64,000 nucleotides of DNA from Spirosoma fluviale (lineage in GTDB: Bacteria > Bacteroidota > Bacteroidia > Cytophagales > Spirosomataceae), in assembly GCF_900230225.1 (NCBI RefSeq), contig NZ_OCNH01000001.1:2356001-2420000 (forward strand), in the 5' to 3' direction. Both the position numbers and the translations under genes were made by a program. Below the pieces are notes generated by a model. The model had not been told where the DNA came from and ran no database searches. It worked only from the letters and a program-made list of their open reading frames with translations. This document shows positions 7,766 through 16,639 of this stretch, piece after piece (positions within the stretch are counted from its first letter, which is position 1; every line of letters starts with the position of its first letter).

Positions 7766-10700
7766 TTAGTGACGAACCTTATCGCCGGAATGACCATTTG
7801 ACAATACAGGTTGCGGTGTCAATTCAGTTGTTTCATGTTGATTTTCATCTTTTTTGGCTTGTTCACCCTTCTCTTTCAGGGCTGCCAGTCCTTTTTTACC
7901 GTATGCCAGCCGGGTAATGGCGACGTACAGTACCGGTACCACGAAAATAGCTAACGAGGTAGCCGCCAGCATACCGCCTAATACCGTCCGCCCGATGGTA
8001 GCACGGGCAACGCCACCCGCTCCACTGGCCAATGCCAGCGGGAACACACCAAGAATGAACGCCAGCGACGTCATCAGAATTGGACGAAGACGCAGCTTAA
8101 CCGCTTCGATGGTCGATTCAAGCAAGTCTTCGCCTTTATCGACGCGTTCCTTGGCAAATTCCACAATCAGGATAGCATTCTTGGCTGCCAGACCAATGAG
8201 TGTGATCAGACCAATCTGGGCATAGACGTTGTTTGTCAGGTACGGGAATATAATCAGGGCAACAATGGCACCTAGCGCTCCAATCGGAACGGAGAGAAGT
8301 ACCGAGAACGGCACCGACCAGCTTTCGTACAGGGCAGCCAGAAAGAGGAAAACGAACCCAATCGACAGCATAAATATATAAATCGAGCTGCTGCCCGCGT
8401 TGATTTCCTCGCGGCTTAGTCCACCAAAATCATACGCATAACCGGCAGGCAGCACTTTGGCCGCCACTTCGCGCAGAGCATCGTTGGCCTGACTGGTGCT
8501 GTACCCCGGTTTGGCACCACCGTTCACTTCGACAGAACGAAACAGGTTGAAGTGCGAGATCAACGGCGCATTTTCGATCACACTGGTTTTGATTACGGTG
8601 CTAATTGGCACCAGTTGCCCCCCACTATTCCGGACGTAATAATTATTCAACGCCTTTATATCGGCCCGGTACATGGTGTCTGCTTGGGCCACCACCCGGA
8701 ATTTCCGACCGTAAATGATAAAGTCGTTGACGTACTGACTACCCAGCAACGTTTGCATTGTCGTGTAGACTGAACTGACAGGTATACCCAGTTTCTTACA
8801 CTTGTCCCGGTCAACGTCGACCCGATAGGCGGGCGATTTAGCCGTGAAGTAGGTGAAAGCACGGGATATTTCGGGACGTTTGTTGGCCTCCGCCAGGAAG
8901 TTCTGTACCACGTTATCGAATGCCCGAACATCGTCATTGGACTCCCGTTGCTGGATCTCGAAGGTAAATCCGGACGACTGACCCAAGCCCGGAATAGCGG
9001 GTGGCTGCAGCACCTGCGGGCGGGCGTCGTTCAACACTGACAATTCCTTTTGCAGTTTAACCACCAGCGAATCGGCCTGCATATTCCGCTCTTTGCGTTC
9101 GTCCCAGGGTTTCAACTGCATAAATACGGTACCACTATTCGATTTGGAAGCAAACGTAATGGCGTTCAGACCACCCAAAGCTGCAAAGTGATTGACGTAA
9201 GGCTGCTTTTTCAGAATCGTCATGATTCGGTTCAGCACCTCAAGGCTACGGGTGGTCGAAGCGGCTTCGGGAATTTCATAAGTCACGATCAACCGCCCTT
9301 CATCTTCCGTTGGGATAAAGCCCGTTGGCTTCGCCCGGAACAACAAGCCGGTTCCAATATATACCACCACCAGCCCGACAATGACCAGCGGAGTGGCTTT
9401 GATAAGCCGTTGAACCCCGTTCGAGTAAGCGTTCGTCACCCGCTCGAACCATTGGTTGAACTTGTAAAAGAACTTGTTCAGTCCTTTAGCGTTTTCGTCG
9501 ATGTGCATCGGCTTCAGCAACAACGTACACAAAGCCGGTGTCAGCGACAGGGCTACAAAAGCCGAAATCAATACTGAAACGGCGATGGTAATGGCAAACT
9601 GCTGATACAATCGCCCAACGATGCCGGGGATGAAACCCACCGGTACAAACACGGCCGCCAGAATCAGCGCAATGGCAATTACCGGCGCTGAAATCTCTCG
9701 CATGGCCTCTCGGGTGGCCTCTTTGGGCGACATGCCTTTGTCGATGTTCACCTGTACGGCCTCCACCACCACAATGGCATCATCGACTACAATACCAATG
9801 GCCAGTACGAACGCGAAAAGTGTGAGTGTATTGATTGTAAAACCAAGGGGTACGAACAAGGCAAACGTACCGACAATGGACACCGGAATGGCCAGCAATG
9901 TAATCAGGGTAGCCCGCCAGCTTTGCAGGAACAGGAACACGACCAGAATAACCAGTACCAGCGCTTCGGCCAATGTCTCGACCACTTCGCCAATTGACAC
10001 CTGAATCACAGAAACCGATTCAAACGGCACTACGTATTCGATGTCTTTGGGAAACGTCTCTTTCAGTTTGTCCATGGCCGCATAAACGCCCTTGGCCGTT
10101 TCGAGCGCATTACTGCCCGGCAACTGATAAACCAGCAGATAAGACGCGCGCTTGCCATCGACGAACGAATTGCTGGCGTAGGAGAATTTACCCAGCTGCA
10201 CCCGGGCAACATCGTTCAGATACACCAGTGACCCTTTTGACGGATCACTTCGCACAATTATCTTCCGGAAATCTTCTTCTTTACTGAGTCGGCTGTTGGT
10301 AAAGACCGAGTACTCAAATGCCTGGGACGCGGGCTGAGGAGACGCCCCCACCGAACCACCCGCTACCTGTAAATTCTGCTCCTGCAGGGCTGCTACAACC
10401 TCATCCGGAGTCAGGTTCAGTTGCGCCAGCCGGTCGGGCTTGAGCCAGATCCGCATACTAAAATCGTCGGCCCGGCTGAAAATATCGCCCACACCCGGCA
10501 CCCGTAACAAGGCATCCCGGATATAAATATTGGTGTAGTTGTCCAGGAAAGAAACGTTATGCGTACCCTTCGGCGAATACATCGCCACCAGCATAAAAAG
10601 CGATGGATTCCGTTTCCGAACGACTACCCCAAGGCGGGTCACTTCCTGCGGTAACTGCGGCTGTGCGATACCCACCCGGTTTTGTACGTCGAGGGCGGCA

Positions 10701-11008
10701 ATGTTTACGTCTGTGCCTACTTTAAAGGTCACGTTCATGCTCATGCGGCCGTCGTTGGTGGCGTTGGTCTGCACGTAATCCATGCCCGGCGTACCGTTCA
10801 CCTGGGTTTCGATGGGCGTCGCTACCGTTTGCTCCACCGTTTGGGCATCCGCACCGGTATAGGTACCCGTCACCTGCACGACGGGGGGCGTAATATCCGG
10901 ATACTGGCTGACCGGCAGGCTTAGCAAGGCCAGCACGCCCAGCAACACAATGACGATGGACGCTACGATAGCCGTAACAGGTCGGTTGATGAATATTTCT
11001 GCGAACAT
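7766..11008 (-). CDS. RND multidrug efflux permease (AcrB/MexB-like, HAE-1)
   Basis: 1080 residues, full length for an inner-membrane AcrB-type pump: one N-terminal helix, a large periplasmic porter loop, a six-helix block, a second loop and a last six-helix block. The HAE-1 opening (FINRPVTAIVASIVIVLLG) and the paired aspartates of helix 4 (AIGIVVDDAIVV), which carry the proton relay, are present. It would expel hydrophobic compounds using the proton gradient. It is the last gene of the operon channel-adaptor-pump; the gap to the adaptor gene is 124 bp and holds a 30-bp-stem palindrome that may lower read-through into this gene. The substrate range is unknown. Confidence 0.95.
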   Translation of the reverse strand: MFAEIFINRPVTAIVASIVIVLLGVLALLSLPVSQYPDITPPVVQVTGTYTGADAQTVEQTVATPIETQVNGTPGMDYVQTNATNDGRMSMNVTFKVGTDVNIAALDVQNRVGIAQPQLPQEVTRLGVVVRKRNPSLFMLVAMYSPKGTHNVSFLDNYTNIYIRDALLRVPGVGDIFSRADDFSMRIWLKPDRLAQLNLTPDEVVAALQEQNLQVAGGSVGASPQPASQAFEYSVFTNSRLSKEEDFRKIIVRSDPSKGSLVYLNDVARVQLGKFSYASNSFVDGKRASYLLVYQLPGSNALETAKGVYAAMDKLKETFPKDIEYVVPFESVSVIQVSIGEVVETLAEALVLVILVVFLFLQSWRATLITLLAIPVSIVGTFALFVPLGFTINTLTLFAFVLAIGIVVDDAIVVVEAVQVNIDKGMSPKEATREAMREISAPVIAIALILAAVFVPVGFIPGIVGRLYQQFAITIAVSVLISAFVALSLTPALCTLLLKPMHIDENAKGLNKFFYKFNQWFERVTNAYSNGVQRLIKATPLVIVGLVVVYIGTGLLFRAKPTGFIPTEDEGRLIVTYEIPEAASTTRSLEVLNRIMTILKKQPYVNHFAALGGLNAITFASKSNSGTVFMQLKPWDERKERNMQADSLVVKLQKELSVLNDARPQVLQPPAIPGLGQSSGFTFEIQQRESNDDVRAFDNVVQNFLAEANKRPEISRAFTYFTAKSPAYRVDVDRDKCKKLGIPVSSVYTTMQTLLGSQYVNDFIIYGRKFRVVAQADTMYRADIKALNNYYVRNSGGQLVPISTVIKTSVIENAPLISHFNLFRSVEVNGGAKPGYSTSQANDALREVAAKVLPAGYAYDFGGLSREEINAGSSSIYIFMLSIGFVFLFLAALYESWSVPFSVLLSVPIGALGAIVALIIFPYLTNNVYAQIGLITLIGLAAKNAILIVEFAKERVDKGEDLLESTIEAVKLRLRPILMTSLAFILGVFPLALASGAGGVARATIGRTVLGGMLAATSLAIFVVPVLYVAITRLAYGKKGLAALKEKGEQAKKDENQHETTELTPQPVLSNGHSGDKVRH

Positions 11009-11040
11009 GTGTTTTTTTTAAGGAGTGAGGAGTTAGGAGC

Positions 11041-11118
11041 GAGGAACGTACCTACGGGTTTTAACCCGTAGATCATGATATTGCTATTTACGGGTTAAAA
11101 CCCGTAGGTACGTTCCTC
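11041..11118. repeat. Perfect 30-bp inverted repeat inside the efflux operon
   Basis: Arms 11041-11070 and 11089-11118 are exact reverse complements with an 18-base loop. Each arm itself contains the smaller palindrome TACGGGTTTTAACCCGTA, so alternative cruciforms are possible. Beyond the arms, related GGAG(C/T)GAGGA motifs extend the symmetry. It lies between the adaptor and pump genes. Confidence 0.9.
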
Positions 11119-11132
11119 ACTCCTCGCTCCTA

Positions 11133-12251
11133 TTACTTACCATTACTAACCCTCACCTTTGCGCCTTCACGAATCTTTTGCGTTCCTTCTGTCACCACCG
11201 TCTCACCTTCTTTAAGGCCTTCTTTAACGATGACCTTGTCGTTGATGCGCGCCCCTAACGTCACTTTCTTCTGCGTCACTTTGCTGCTGTCGCCCACCAC
11301 GAAGACAAAGTATTCGCTCATTTGCTCGGTTACCGATTGGTAGGGAATCATGATCTCGGGTTGTCCCGTGCTGTTTTTCACGCGAACATTGGCGTTCAGG
11401 CCAACCTTTAGTTGTTTATCCGGGTTTGGAAACGCCACCCGAACACGCAGGGTACCCGTTTGCGGATCGACAGCCCGGTCAACGATCTGAACCGTACCGG
11501 GATATTTATAGGTACTGCCATCCGGCATCACCAGCACAAGCGTCGAATCACGACCAGCCATCTTTTGACTCTGTAGCTTCAGGAAACGCGGAATTTCCGT
11601 TGCATCGACCTGCAAATCGGCCGCTATCGGATTATCCGATGAGATGATGTTAAGCGGTGCCGAACCCGGTGCTACAGCCGCGCCAAGCCGTACCTGCGAG
11701 ATGCCGATGGTGCCGTTGAGCGGTGCGTATATAGTCGTGTATTTCAGATTGGTACCCACCTGACGAATCGTTGCCTGGGCGGCTTCCACCTGCATCCGGG
11801 TAGCCTCCAGCGAGGCATTGGCATTATCGACCAGTTGTTTGGCAACGGCGTCCTGCTGCGCCAGCGTGTTGTACCGGTCGGCGTCTTTCTGCGCCCGGTT
11901 GAGGTTTGCCTTTTGCACATTCAGATTCGCCACGGCCTGATCGTACCCCGCCCGGTATTGCTGCGGATCAATGGTGTAGAGTTTCTGGCCCTTCCGAACC
12001 TGCTGCCCATCCTGAAAGAAAATACCTGTGATATTGCCCGCTACCTGCGGCTGTATTTCAACCTCAACCAGCGCCGTGATCGTAGCCGGAAACTGATCGT
12101 AGTACGTTGCGTTACCTTTCTCTACTTTCACCGCCGAAACGGCCGTAGGTGGTGGCGGAGCCTGTTGCTGTTCCTCTTTTTTACCCCCGCAGGCTGCAAG
12201 CGAAATGGTTAGTACAGTACCAGCAATGGCCAGATTTATAGACTGTTTCAT
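11133..12251 (-). CDS. RND efflux periplasmic adaptor lipoprotein (AcrA/MexA-like)
   Basis: 372 residues. The N-terminus is a lipoprotein signal with lipobox SLAAC (cysteine near residue 21). A split biotinyl-lipoyl domain (VEIQPQVAGNITGIF ... YTTIYAPLNGTIG) flanks an alpha-helical hairpin, followed by beta-barrel and membrane-proximal domains. It should bridge the inner-membrane pump to the TolC-like channel. It is the second gene of the operon, 66 bp after the channel gene as counted from start to stop, on the same strand. Confidence 0.95.
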   Translation of the reverse strand: MKQSINLAIAGTVLTISLAACGGKKEEQQQAPPPPTAVSAVKVEKGNATYYDQFPATITALVEVEIQPQVAGNITGIFFQDGQQVRKGQKLYTIDPQQYRAGYDQAVANLNVQKANLNRAQKDADRYNTLAQQDAVAKQLVDNANASLEATRMQVEAAQATIRQVGTNLKYTTIYAPLNGTIGISQVRLGAAVAPGSAPLNIISSDNPIAADLQVDATEIPRFLKLQSQKMAGRDSTLVLVMPDGSTYKYPGTVQIVDRAVDPQTGTLRVRVAFPNPDKQLKVGLNANVRVKNSTGQPEIMIPYQSVTEQMSEYFVFVVGDSSKVTQKKVTLGARINDKVIVKEGLKEGETVVTEGTQKIREGAKVRVSNGK

Positions 12252-12317
12252 AATTCCAGAGACTCGTTGGTCGTGCTACGGCACCGGCTGGCATCGTCAG
12301 TACGACTGAACAAAAAA

Positions 12318-13658
12318 TTAAATTTGAATGGCGCCCAACGCACGTTGAACATCCAGCTTGCTGATAAGTACGGCATATAAGGCATTGAACACATTCAGCC
12401 GGGCCGTTCGCAGGTCGGCTTCGGCAATGGTAACGTCCAGGTACGTTTTTATACCCGAACGATACTGAAGGTTGATAATTCGGTACACATCTTCGGCCAG
12501 TAACTGATTCTCGCGCAGGGCCAGATAATTGGCCAGGTTACCCTTGTAGTTGGCCAGTGCCTGCGCATATTCAGCATCGACAGCACTGGTCAAAGCCGCC
12601 AGGTCCCAGTTGAGCCGCTGCACCTGTAACTCGGCGATCTTCGTCTGCTGTATCCGTCGACCTCCCTGAAAAATGGGCAACGCAACGGACAGGCCGATCA
12701 GTGAGTTAGGAAATGTCTGATTATATAACTGGCCAAAGAAGTTATTCTGAAACAGCAGGTTATAGTTTGCATTGGCGCTTACTGTGGGTAGATACGCCCA
12801 TCGGTTGTACCGCACATTGGCTTCCAGTAACCGACCTTGCGATTGCAGCAGTTGGTATTCGATGCGCGTCTGTGGATTTGCCAGCAGGGTCGTATCCATG
12901 ATGACCTCGTTCGCCAGCTGAAGCGTATCGTACGTTAAATTCAGGTTCATATTGGGCGGATAGCCCATGAACTGTTTAAGCGTTTGCACTTTAGCGCCGA
13001 CCAGATCGCGGTATTGCTTTTGCTGGGCGCGGGAGTTATTCAGCGCAATACGCGCACGCTGGGGGTCTGTCTTATCGACAATGCCTCCCTGATACTGGTT
13101 GGTGGCATCCTGCAAACTGCGCTGGAGCCGAACGATATCTTCACTCAGAATTTCCACCTGACGCTGGGTCAGAATGACATCGTAAAACGCTTTACTAACG
13201 TTAATCACAACGTCGATCTTGTTACGAACCGTCGTTTGATTCGCCTGCGCCCGGTACGTATCCGCCGTACGACTGGCCAGCAGCAGGTCGCGACTGAAAA
13301 TACTCTGCGTCAACGAAAACGAGGCCGTCGATGTGTTCTGAGCACCCAGCGCAACCGGTCGGCGTTCGCCGGTAGTGGCATCCGGAATAAGGGTGACGGG
13401 CAGTTTGAGGTAGTGCAGGATGTTGTACCCGGCCCCTATCTGCGGATACCAGGCTGATAACGAACTTTGAACCGTTCGCTCAGCAATTTCCTGATCAATG
13501 ACGGATTGGCGAATAATGGGCTGATGCCCGAGGGCGTATTGAATACAATCGGGAAGGTAGGCCTGTCTGGCTAACGAATCGGTTGTTTTTTGCGCGAAAA
13601 CCGCCCCCGAATGTGCGCTCATCAGCGCAATTAAGAGGATAAACCAACAATTCTTCAT
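12318..13658 (-). CDS. TolC-family outer-membrane efflux channel
   Basis: Start at 13658 chosen because it gives a proper signal peptide (MKNCWFILLIALMSAHSG, cleavage after VFAQ); an upstream in-frame ATG at 13691 would add 11 residues unlike a signal. The 446-residue protein shows the two long coiled-coil repeats of OEP/TolC proteins, each with the N-rich, Q-rich heptads and the central barrel segment. It forms the outer-membrane duct of the tripartite pump whose adaptor and permease genes follow. As first gene, it probably carries the operon promoter in the 350-bp region upstream. Confidence 0.93.
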   Translation of the reverse strand: MKNCWFILLIALMSAHSGAVFAQKTTDSLARQAYLPDCIQYALGHQPIIRQSVIDQEIAERTVQSSLSAWYPQIGAGYNILHYLKLPVTLIPDATTGERRPVALGAQNTSTASFSLTQSIFSRDLLLASRTADTYRAQANQTTVRNKIDVVINVSKAFYDVILTQRQVEILSEDIVRLQRSLQDATNQYQGGIVDKTDPQRARIALNNSRAQQKQYRDLVGAKVQTLKQFMGYPPNMNLNLTYDTLQLANEVIMDTTLLANPQTRIEYQLLQSQGRLLEANVRYNRWAYLPTVSANANYNLLFQNNFFGQLYNQTFPNSLIGLSVALPIFQGGRRIQQTKIAELQVQRLNWDLAALTSAVDAEYAQALANYKGNLANYLALRENQLLAEDVYRIINLQYRSGIKTYLDVTIAEADLRTARLNVFNALYAVLISKLDVQRALGAIQI

Positions 13659-13691
13659 AAAACAACAAGTGGCATTGGTACACCGCAACAA

Positions 13692-14046
13692 GGGATAGTC
13701 AACAGTGTGTACTATCCAACAACTGTTTCTGCTTGCGCTTTTGTTCGCAATTCATAATAAATTAATTAAAGAACTTTGCTTACTTAAGTAATATTGTCAA
13801 GTATCACTCTTGGAAATTAACTAATTATATTCAACTGATTTTCAAACAGTTTGCCTTATTCAACCGATTGATCGGCCGAAAAATAGAATAATCAATTTTG
13901 GTCGGCTACGGCCTCTACTACCTCTACGTACAACCATCTGCCAGAAATTACCTATCCTCTTTGATTTCGGAACAACTCGTTATCATGTTTGTCAAACGCG
14001 CTCAAATACTGTAATTTCGGGCCTTTATCAGTAGCGATTTAGCCAC
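13692..14046. other. Divergent intergenic region between efflux operon and glnS
   Basis: About 355 bp, AT-rich between 13740 and 13900, without a plausible gene. It contains a 12-bp perfect palindrome TTACTTAAGTAA (13780-13791), a possible operator for the efflux operon, and the glnS promoter at 13988-14019. No regulator gene of TetR or MarR type is adjacent. Confidence 0.5.
13988..14019 (+). promoter_or_regulatory. Bacteroidota-type promoter for glnS
   Basis: TTTG (13988-13991) and TAATTTCG (14012-14019) are 20 bp apart, matching the Bacteroidota primary sigma consensus TTTG-N19/20-TAnnTTTG with a single mismatch. The start codon of glnS follows 27 bp later. Confidence 0.65.
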
Positions 14047-15759
14047 ATGTCCGACGTAACCAAAGACACTGACGAACCCAGCCATGCCGGGGGCTCATTG
14101 AATTTTATTGAACAAATTGTTGAAGACGATCTGGCCACCGGCAAAAACGGGGGCCGTATCCATACGCGTTTTCCTCCCGAGCCGAATGGCTATCTGCATG
14201 TTGGTCATGCCAAGTCAATTTGCCTGAACTTCGGGCTGGCCGATAAGTACGGCGGGCAAACGAACCTCCGTTTCGACGATACCAACCCCGTTACGGAAGA
14301 TACCGAATACGTCGATTCAATTAAGAATGACGTCCGTTGGTTAGGGTTCGAATGGGAGAACGAGTTTTATGCCTCCGATTATTTCGACCAGATCTACCAA
14401 TTCGCCGAAACGCTGATTCAGAAAGGCTTAGCCTACGTCGACGACTCTACGGCCGAAGAAATAGCCGCTCAGAAAGGGACACCTACCGAACCGGGTCGCC
14501 CCAGCCAGTACCGCGACCGCCCTGTAGACGAAAATCTTGATCTGTTCCGACGGATGAAAGCGGGCGAATATCCGGATGGGGCAAAAGTACTACGGGCCAA
14601 AGTCGATATGGCATCGCCGAACATGCAGTTGCGCGACCCGATCATCTACCGCATCAAACACGCGCATCACCACCGCACCGGCGATACCTGGTGCATCTAC
14701 CCGATGTACGATTTCGCGCATGGACAGTCGGACGCTATCGAGCACATCACCCACTCACTTTGCACATTGGAGTTTGAGGTGCACCGGCCGCTGTATGAGT
14801 GGTTTATCGACAAACTGGAGATTTTCCCATCCCGCCAGATTGAATTTGCCCGGCTCAACCTGACCTATACGGTCATGAGCAAACGTAAACTCAAGCTGTT
14901 GGTGGAAGAAGGCCACGTAACCGGCTGGGACGATCCCCGGATGCCAACCATTGCGGGTATTCGTCGGCGCGGCTACACGCCCGCCAGCCTCCGCGAGTTT
15001 GCCGACCGCATAGGCATTGCCAAGCGTGATAACCTCATCGACGTGGGTTTGCTGGAGTTCTGCCTTCGCGAAGAGCTAAACAAGACGACGCATCGCGTAA
15101 TGGCCGTTCTCGACGAAAAGCCGCTGAAGCTTGTCATCACCAATTATGAGGTGGGTCGGGAAGAGATCATGTCGATTGAAAACAATCCCGAAGATCCGTC
15201 GGCGGGTGAGCGTAATGTGCCGTTCAGCCGGGAGGTGTACATCGAACGGGATGATTTCCTGGAAAATCCGCCGAAGAAGTTCTTCAGGCTTTTTCCGGGC
15301 GGCATGGTGCGGCTCAAAGGTGCTTACATCATCAAGTGTGATGAAGTCGTAAAAGACAACGCGGGCGAGATCATCGAACTGCGCTGTTCGTATATTCCCG
15401 AAAGCCGGAGCGGTTCCGATACGTCAGGCATTAACGTAAAAGGTACAATTCACTGGGTTTCGGTGCCTCACGCGGTCGAAGCGGAAGTTCGGTTGTACGA
15501 CCGGCTTTTCTCCGTCGAGAACCCGGCCGCCGACGAGCGTGATTTCAAGGATTTACTGAATCCAAATTCGCTGGAGGTAGTTCGTGCGTTTGTGGAACCT
15601 GCCCTGGTCGACGCGGCCCGGTCGGGTGCGCAGACCAATTTCCAGTTCATGCGCAAAGGCTACTTCATTCTGGATCAGGACTCTACCGCCGAGCGCCCCG
15701 TTTTCAACCGAACCGTCACGCTGAAAGACGCCTGGGCGAAGGAGCAGAAGAAAGGGTAA
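14047..15759 (+). CDS. glnS: Glutaminyl-tRNA synthetase
   Basis: 570 residues, a normal length for GlnRS. The class I HIGH motif is HVGH (H51-H54) after FPPEPNGYL, and the KMSKS counterpart is VMSKRKL. The C-terminal anticodon-binding beta barrels follow (SIENNPEDP ... [16 protein letters not shown]). The enzyme charges tRNA-Gln with glutamine in the cytoplasm. GlnRS rather than the GatCAB transamidation route is usual in many Bacteroidota. It has its own promoter upstream and a strong terminator after it. Confidence 0.97.
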   Translation: MSDVTKDTDEPSHAGGSLNFIEQIVEDDLATGKNGGRIHTRFPPEPNGYLHVGHAKSICLNFGLADKYGGQTNLRFDDTNPVTEDTEYVDSIKNDVRWLGFEWENEFYASDYFDQIYQFAETLIQKGLAYVDDSTAEEIAAQKGTPTEPGRPSQYRDRPVDENLDLFRRMKAGEYPDGAKVLRAKVDMASPNMQLRDPIIYRIKHAHHHRTGDTWCIYPMYDFAHGQSDAIEHITHSLCTLEFEVHRPLYEWFIDKLEIFPSRQIEFARLNLTYTVMSKRKLKLLVEEGHVTGWDDPRMPTIAGIRRRGYTPASLREFADRIGIAKRDNLIDVGLLEFCLREELNKTTHRVMAVLDEKPLKLVITNYEVGREEIMSIENNPEDPSAGERNVPFSREVYIERDDFLENPPKKFFRLFPGGMVRLKGAYIIKCDEVVKDNAGEIIELRCSYIPESRSGSDTSGINVKGTIHWVSVPHAVEAEVRLYDRLFSVENPAADERDFKDLLNPNSLEVVRAFVEPALVDAARSGAQTNFQFMRKGYFILDQDSTAERPVFNRTVTLKDAWAKEQKKG

Positions 15760-15790
15760 CGTTTTAATGAACGACAACTTATCACAGGAC

Positions 15791-15856
15791 AGTGAAAGAG
15801 TCTATTCGCAACTGCATTTTTCCTCGCAGAGCGAATAGATTCTTTCACTATTTTTA
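15791..15856 (+). terminator. Rho-independent terminator after glnS
   Basis: Arms 15791-15809 and 15831-15849 pair over 19 bp with one G-T wobble around a 21-base loop, followed by ATTTTTATT. It separates glnS from the small gene that begins 7 bp later. Confidence 0.75.
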
Positions 15857-15862
15857 TTGCTT

Positions 15863-16084
15863 ATGTCTATCATCCGAAAATCCAGCAATATCAACGACAT
15901 TCCGGCGTACGATAAGGAATACTGGTGGGCTAAAACGCCACAGGAACGGCTGGCTGCTGCGCTGAAACTCATTCGACGCGCCAAGACAATTTATTATTCG
16001 AATCCCGCAAACCCGCCCCTAGGCAATGGAGGACAAGTACTTAAATCTGATAAGCCTATTCAACGAAGAACCGGGTTGCCATAG
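15863..16084 (+). CDS. Small conserved protein of unknown function, antitoxin-like
   Basis: 73 residues from the ATG at 15863; an in-frame TTG two codons upstream is less likely. The centre YWWAKTPQERLAAALKLIRR, with its tryptophans and a TPxERL helix, recalls small proteins I remember next to nucleotidyltransferase-type toxin genes in Bacteroidota and cyanobacteria; this is from memory and unverified. No partner gene is present here: the next gene is on the other strand. It could be an orphan antitoxin or unrelated. Confidence 0.5.
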   Translation: MSIIRKSSNINDIPAYDKEYWWAKTPQERLAAALKLIRRAKTIYYSNPANPPLGNGGQVLKSDKPIQRRTGLP

Positions 16085-16129
16085 CAAGCATTAAGTTCAG
16101 AGACCCACCCGGTCAAACCAATTCTATTT

Positions 16130-16630
16130 TCACTTCCCACAAGCCGCGCTCCCGGTACACGTCAAACTCACGAACAGCTCAGACCGGATTTTCCAGCCCT
16201 GCCCGGTTTTACGCCACATCGACAGATAGGTTCCCGTTATAAGTTGAATGCCGTCGGGGCGTTTGAATCGCCCGGTCCAGTGCCCGTGCTCGGCCGCCAG
16301 TGGATTGGACGTGCTGACCTGTATGCTATCCGGCATACGCACATACCCCAGAAAATCAGGGTCTTTGAACTGCACCGCCACCGAAGCCAGTACCGAATCC
16401 CGGCCCGATACGTGCGACCCGCTCCCCCGCGTGACGTCGATCTCCGGCATCATGGTTTCGCCGAAGCCGCTAATGTCACGGTGTTCGATGGCGAGGTTGG
16501 ACTGTTTTCGCAAGGCCCGAATAAGCGTCGCGTCCGCTGATTCAGTCGTATTGGCACGAACCTTGTTTTGCGCGGCTAAGGAGTAGGGCACCAGCAGGAG
16601 GATTACCAGAAGGAAACGCAGTACGTACAT
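16130..16630 (-). CDS. Exported NTF2-like / DUF4440 family protein
   Basis: 166 residues with a signal peptide (about 1-20, ending SLAAQ). The rest fits the SnoaL-like cone fold: helix with ADATLIRALRKQS, then VTRGSGSHVSGRDSVLAS, and a long strand region ending GWKIRSELFVSLTC. Members with this layout are often called DUF4440 or nuclear transport factor 2 family; the binding pocket varies and no reaction can be assigned. It follows the M14 peptidase gene by 9 bp on the same strand and is probably co-transcribed with it. Confidence 0.75.
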   Translation of the reverse strand: MYVLRFLLVILLLVPYSLAAQNKVRANTTESADATLIRALRKQSNLAIEHRDISGFGETMMPEIDVTRGSGSHVSGRDSVLASVAVQFKDPDFLGYVRMPDSIQVSTSNPLAAEHGHWTGRFKRPDGIQLITGTYLSMWRKTGQGWKIRSELFVSLTCTGSAACGK

Positions 16631-16639
16631 GATGGTAAA

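Noticed and set aside
9050..9577. 175-codon plus-strand open frame inside the RND pump gene
   Set aside because: Antisense shadow of a well-conserved gene.
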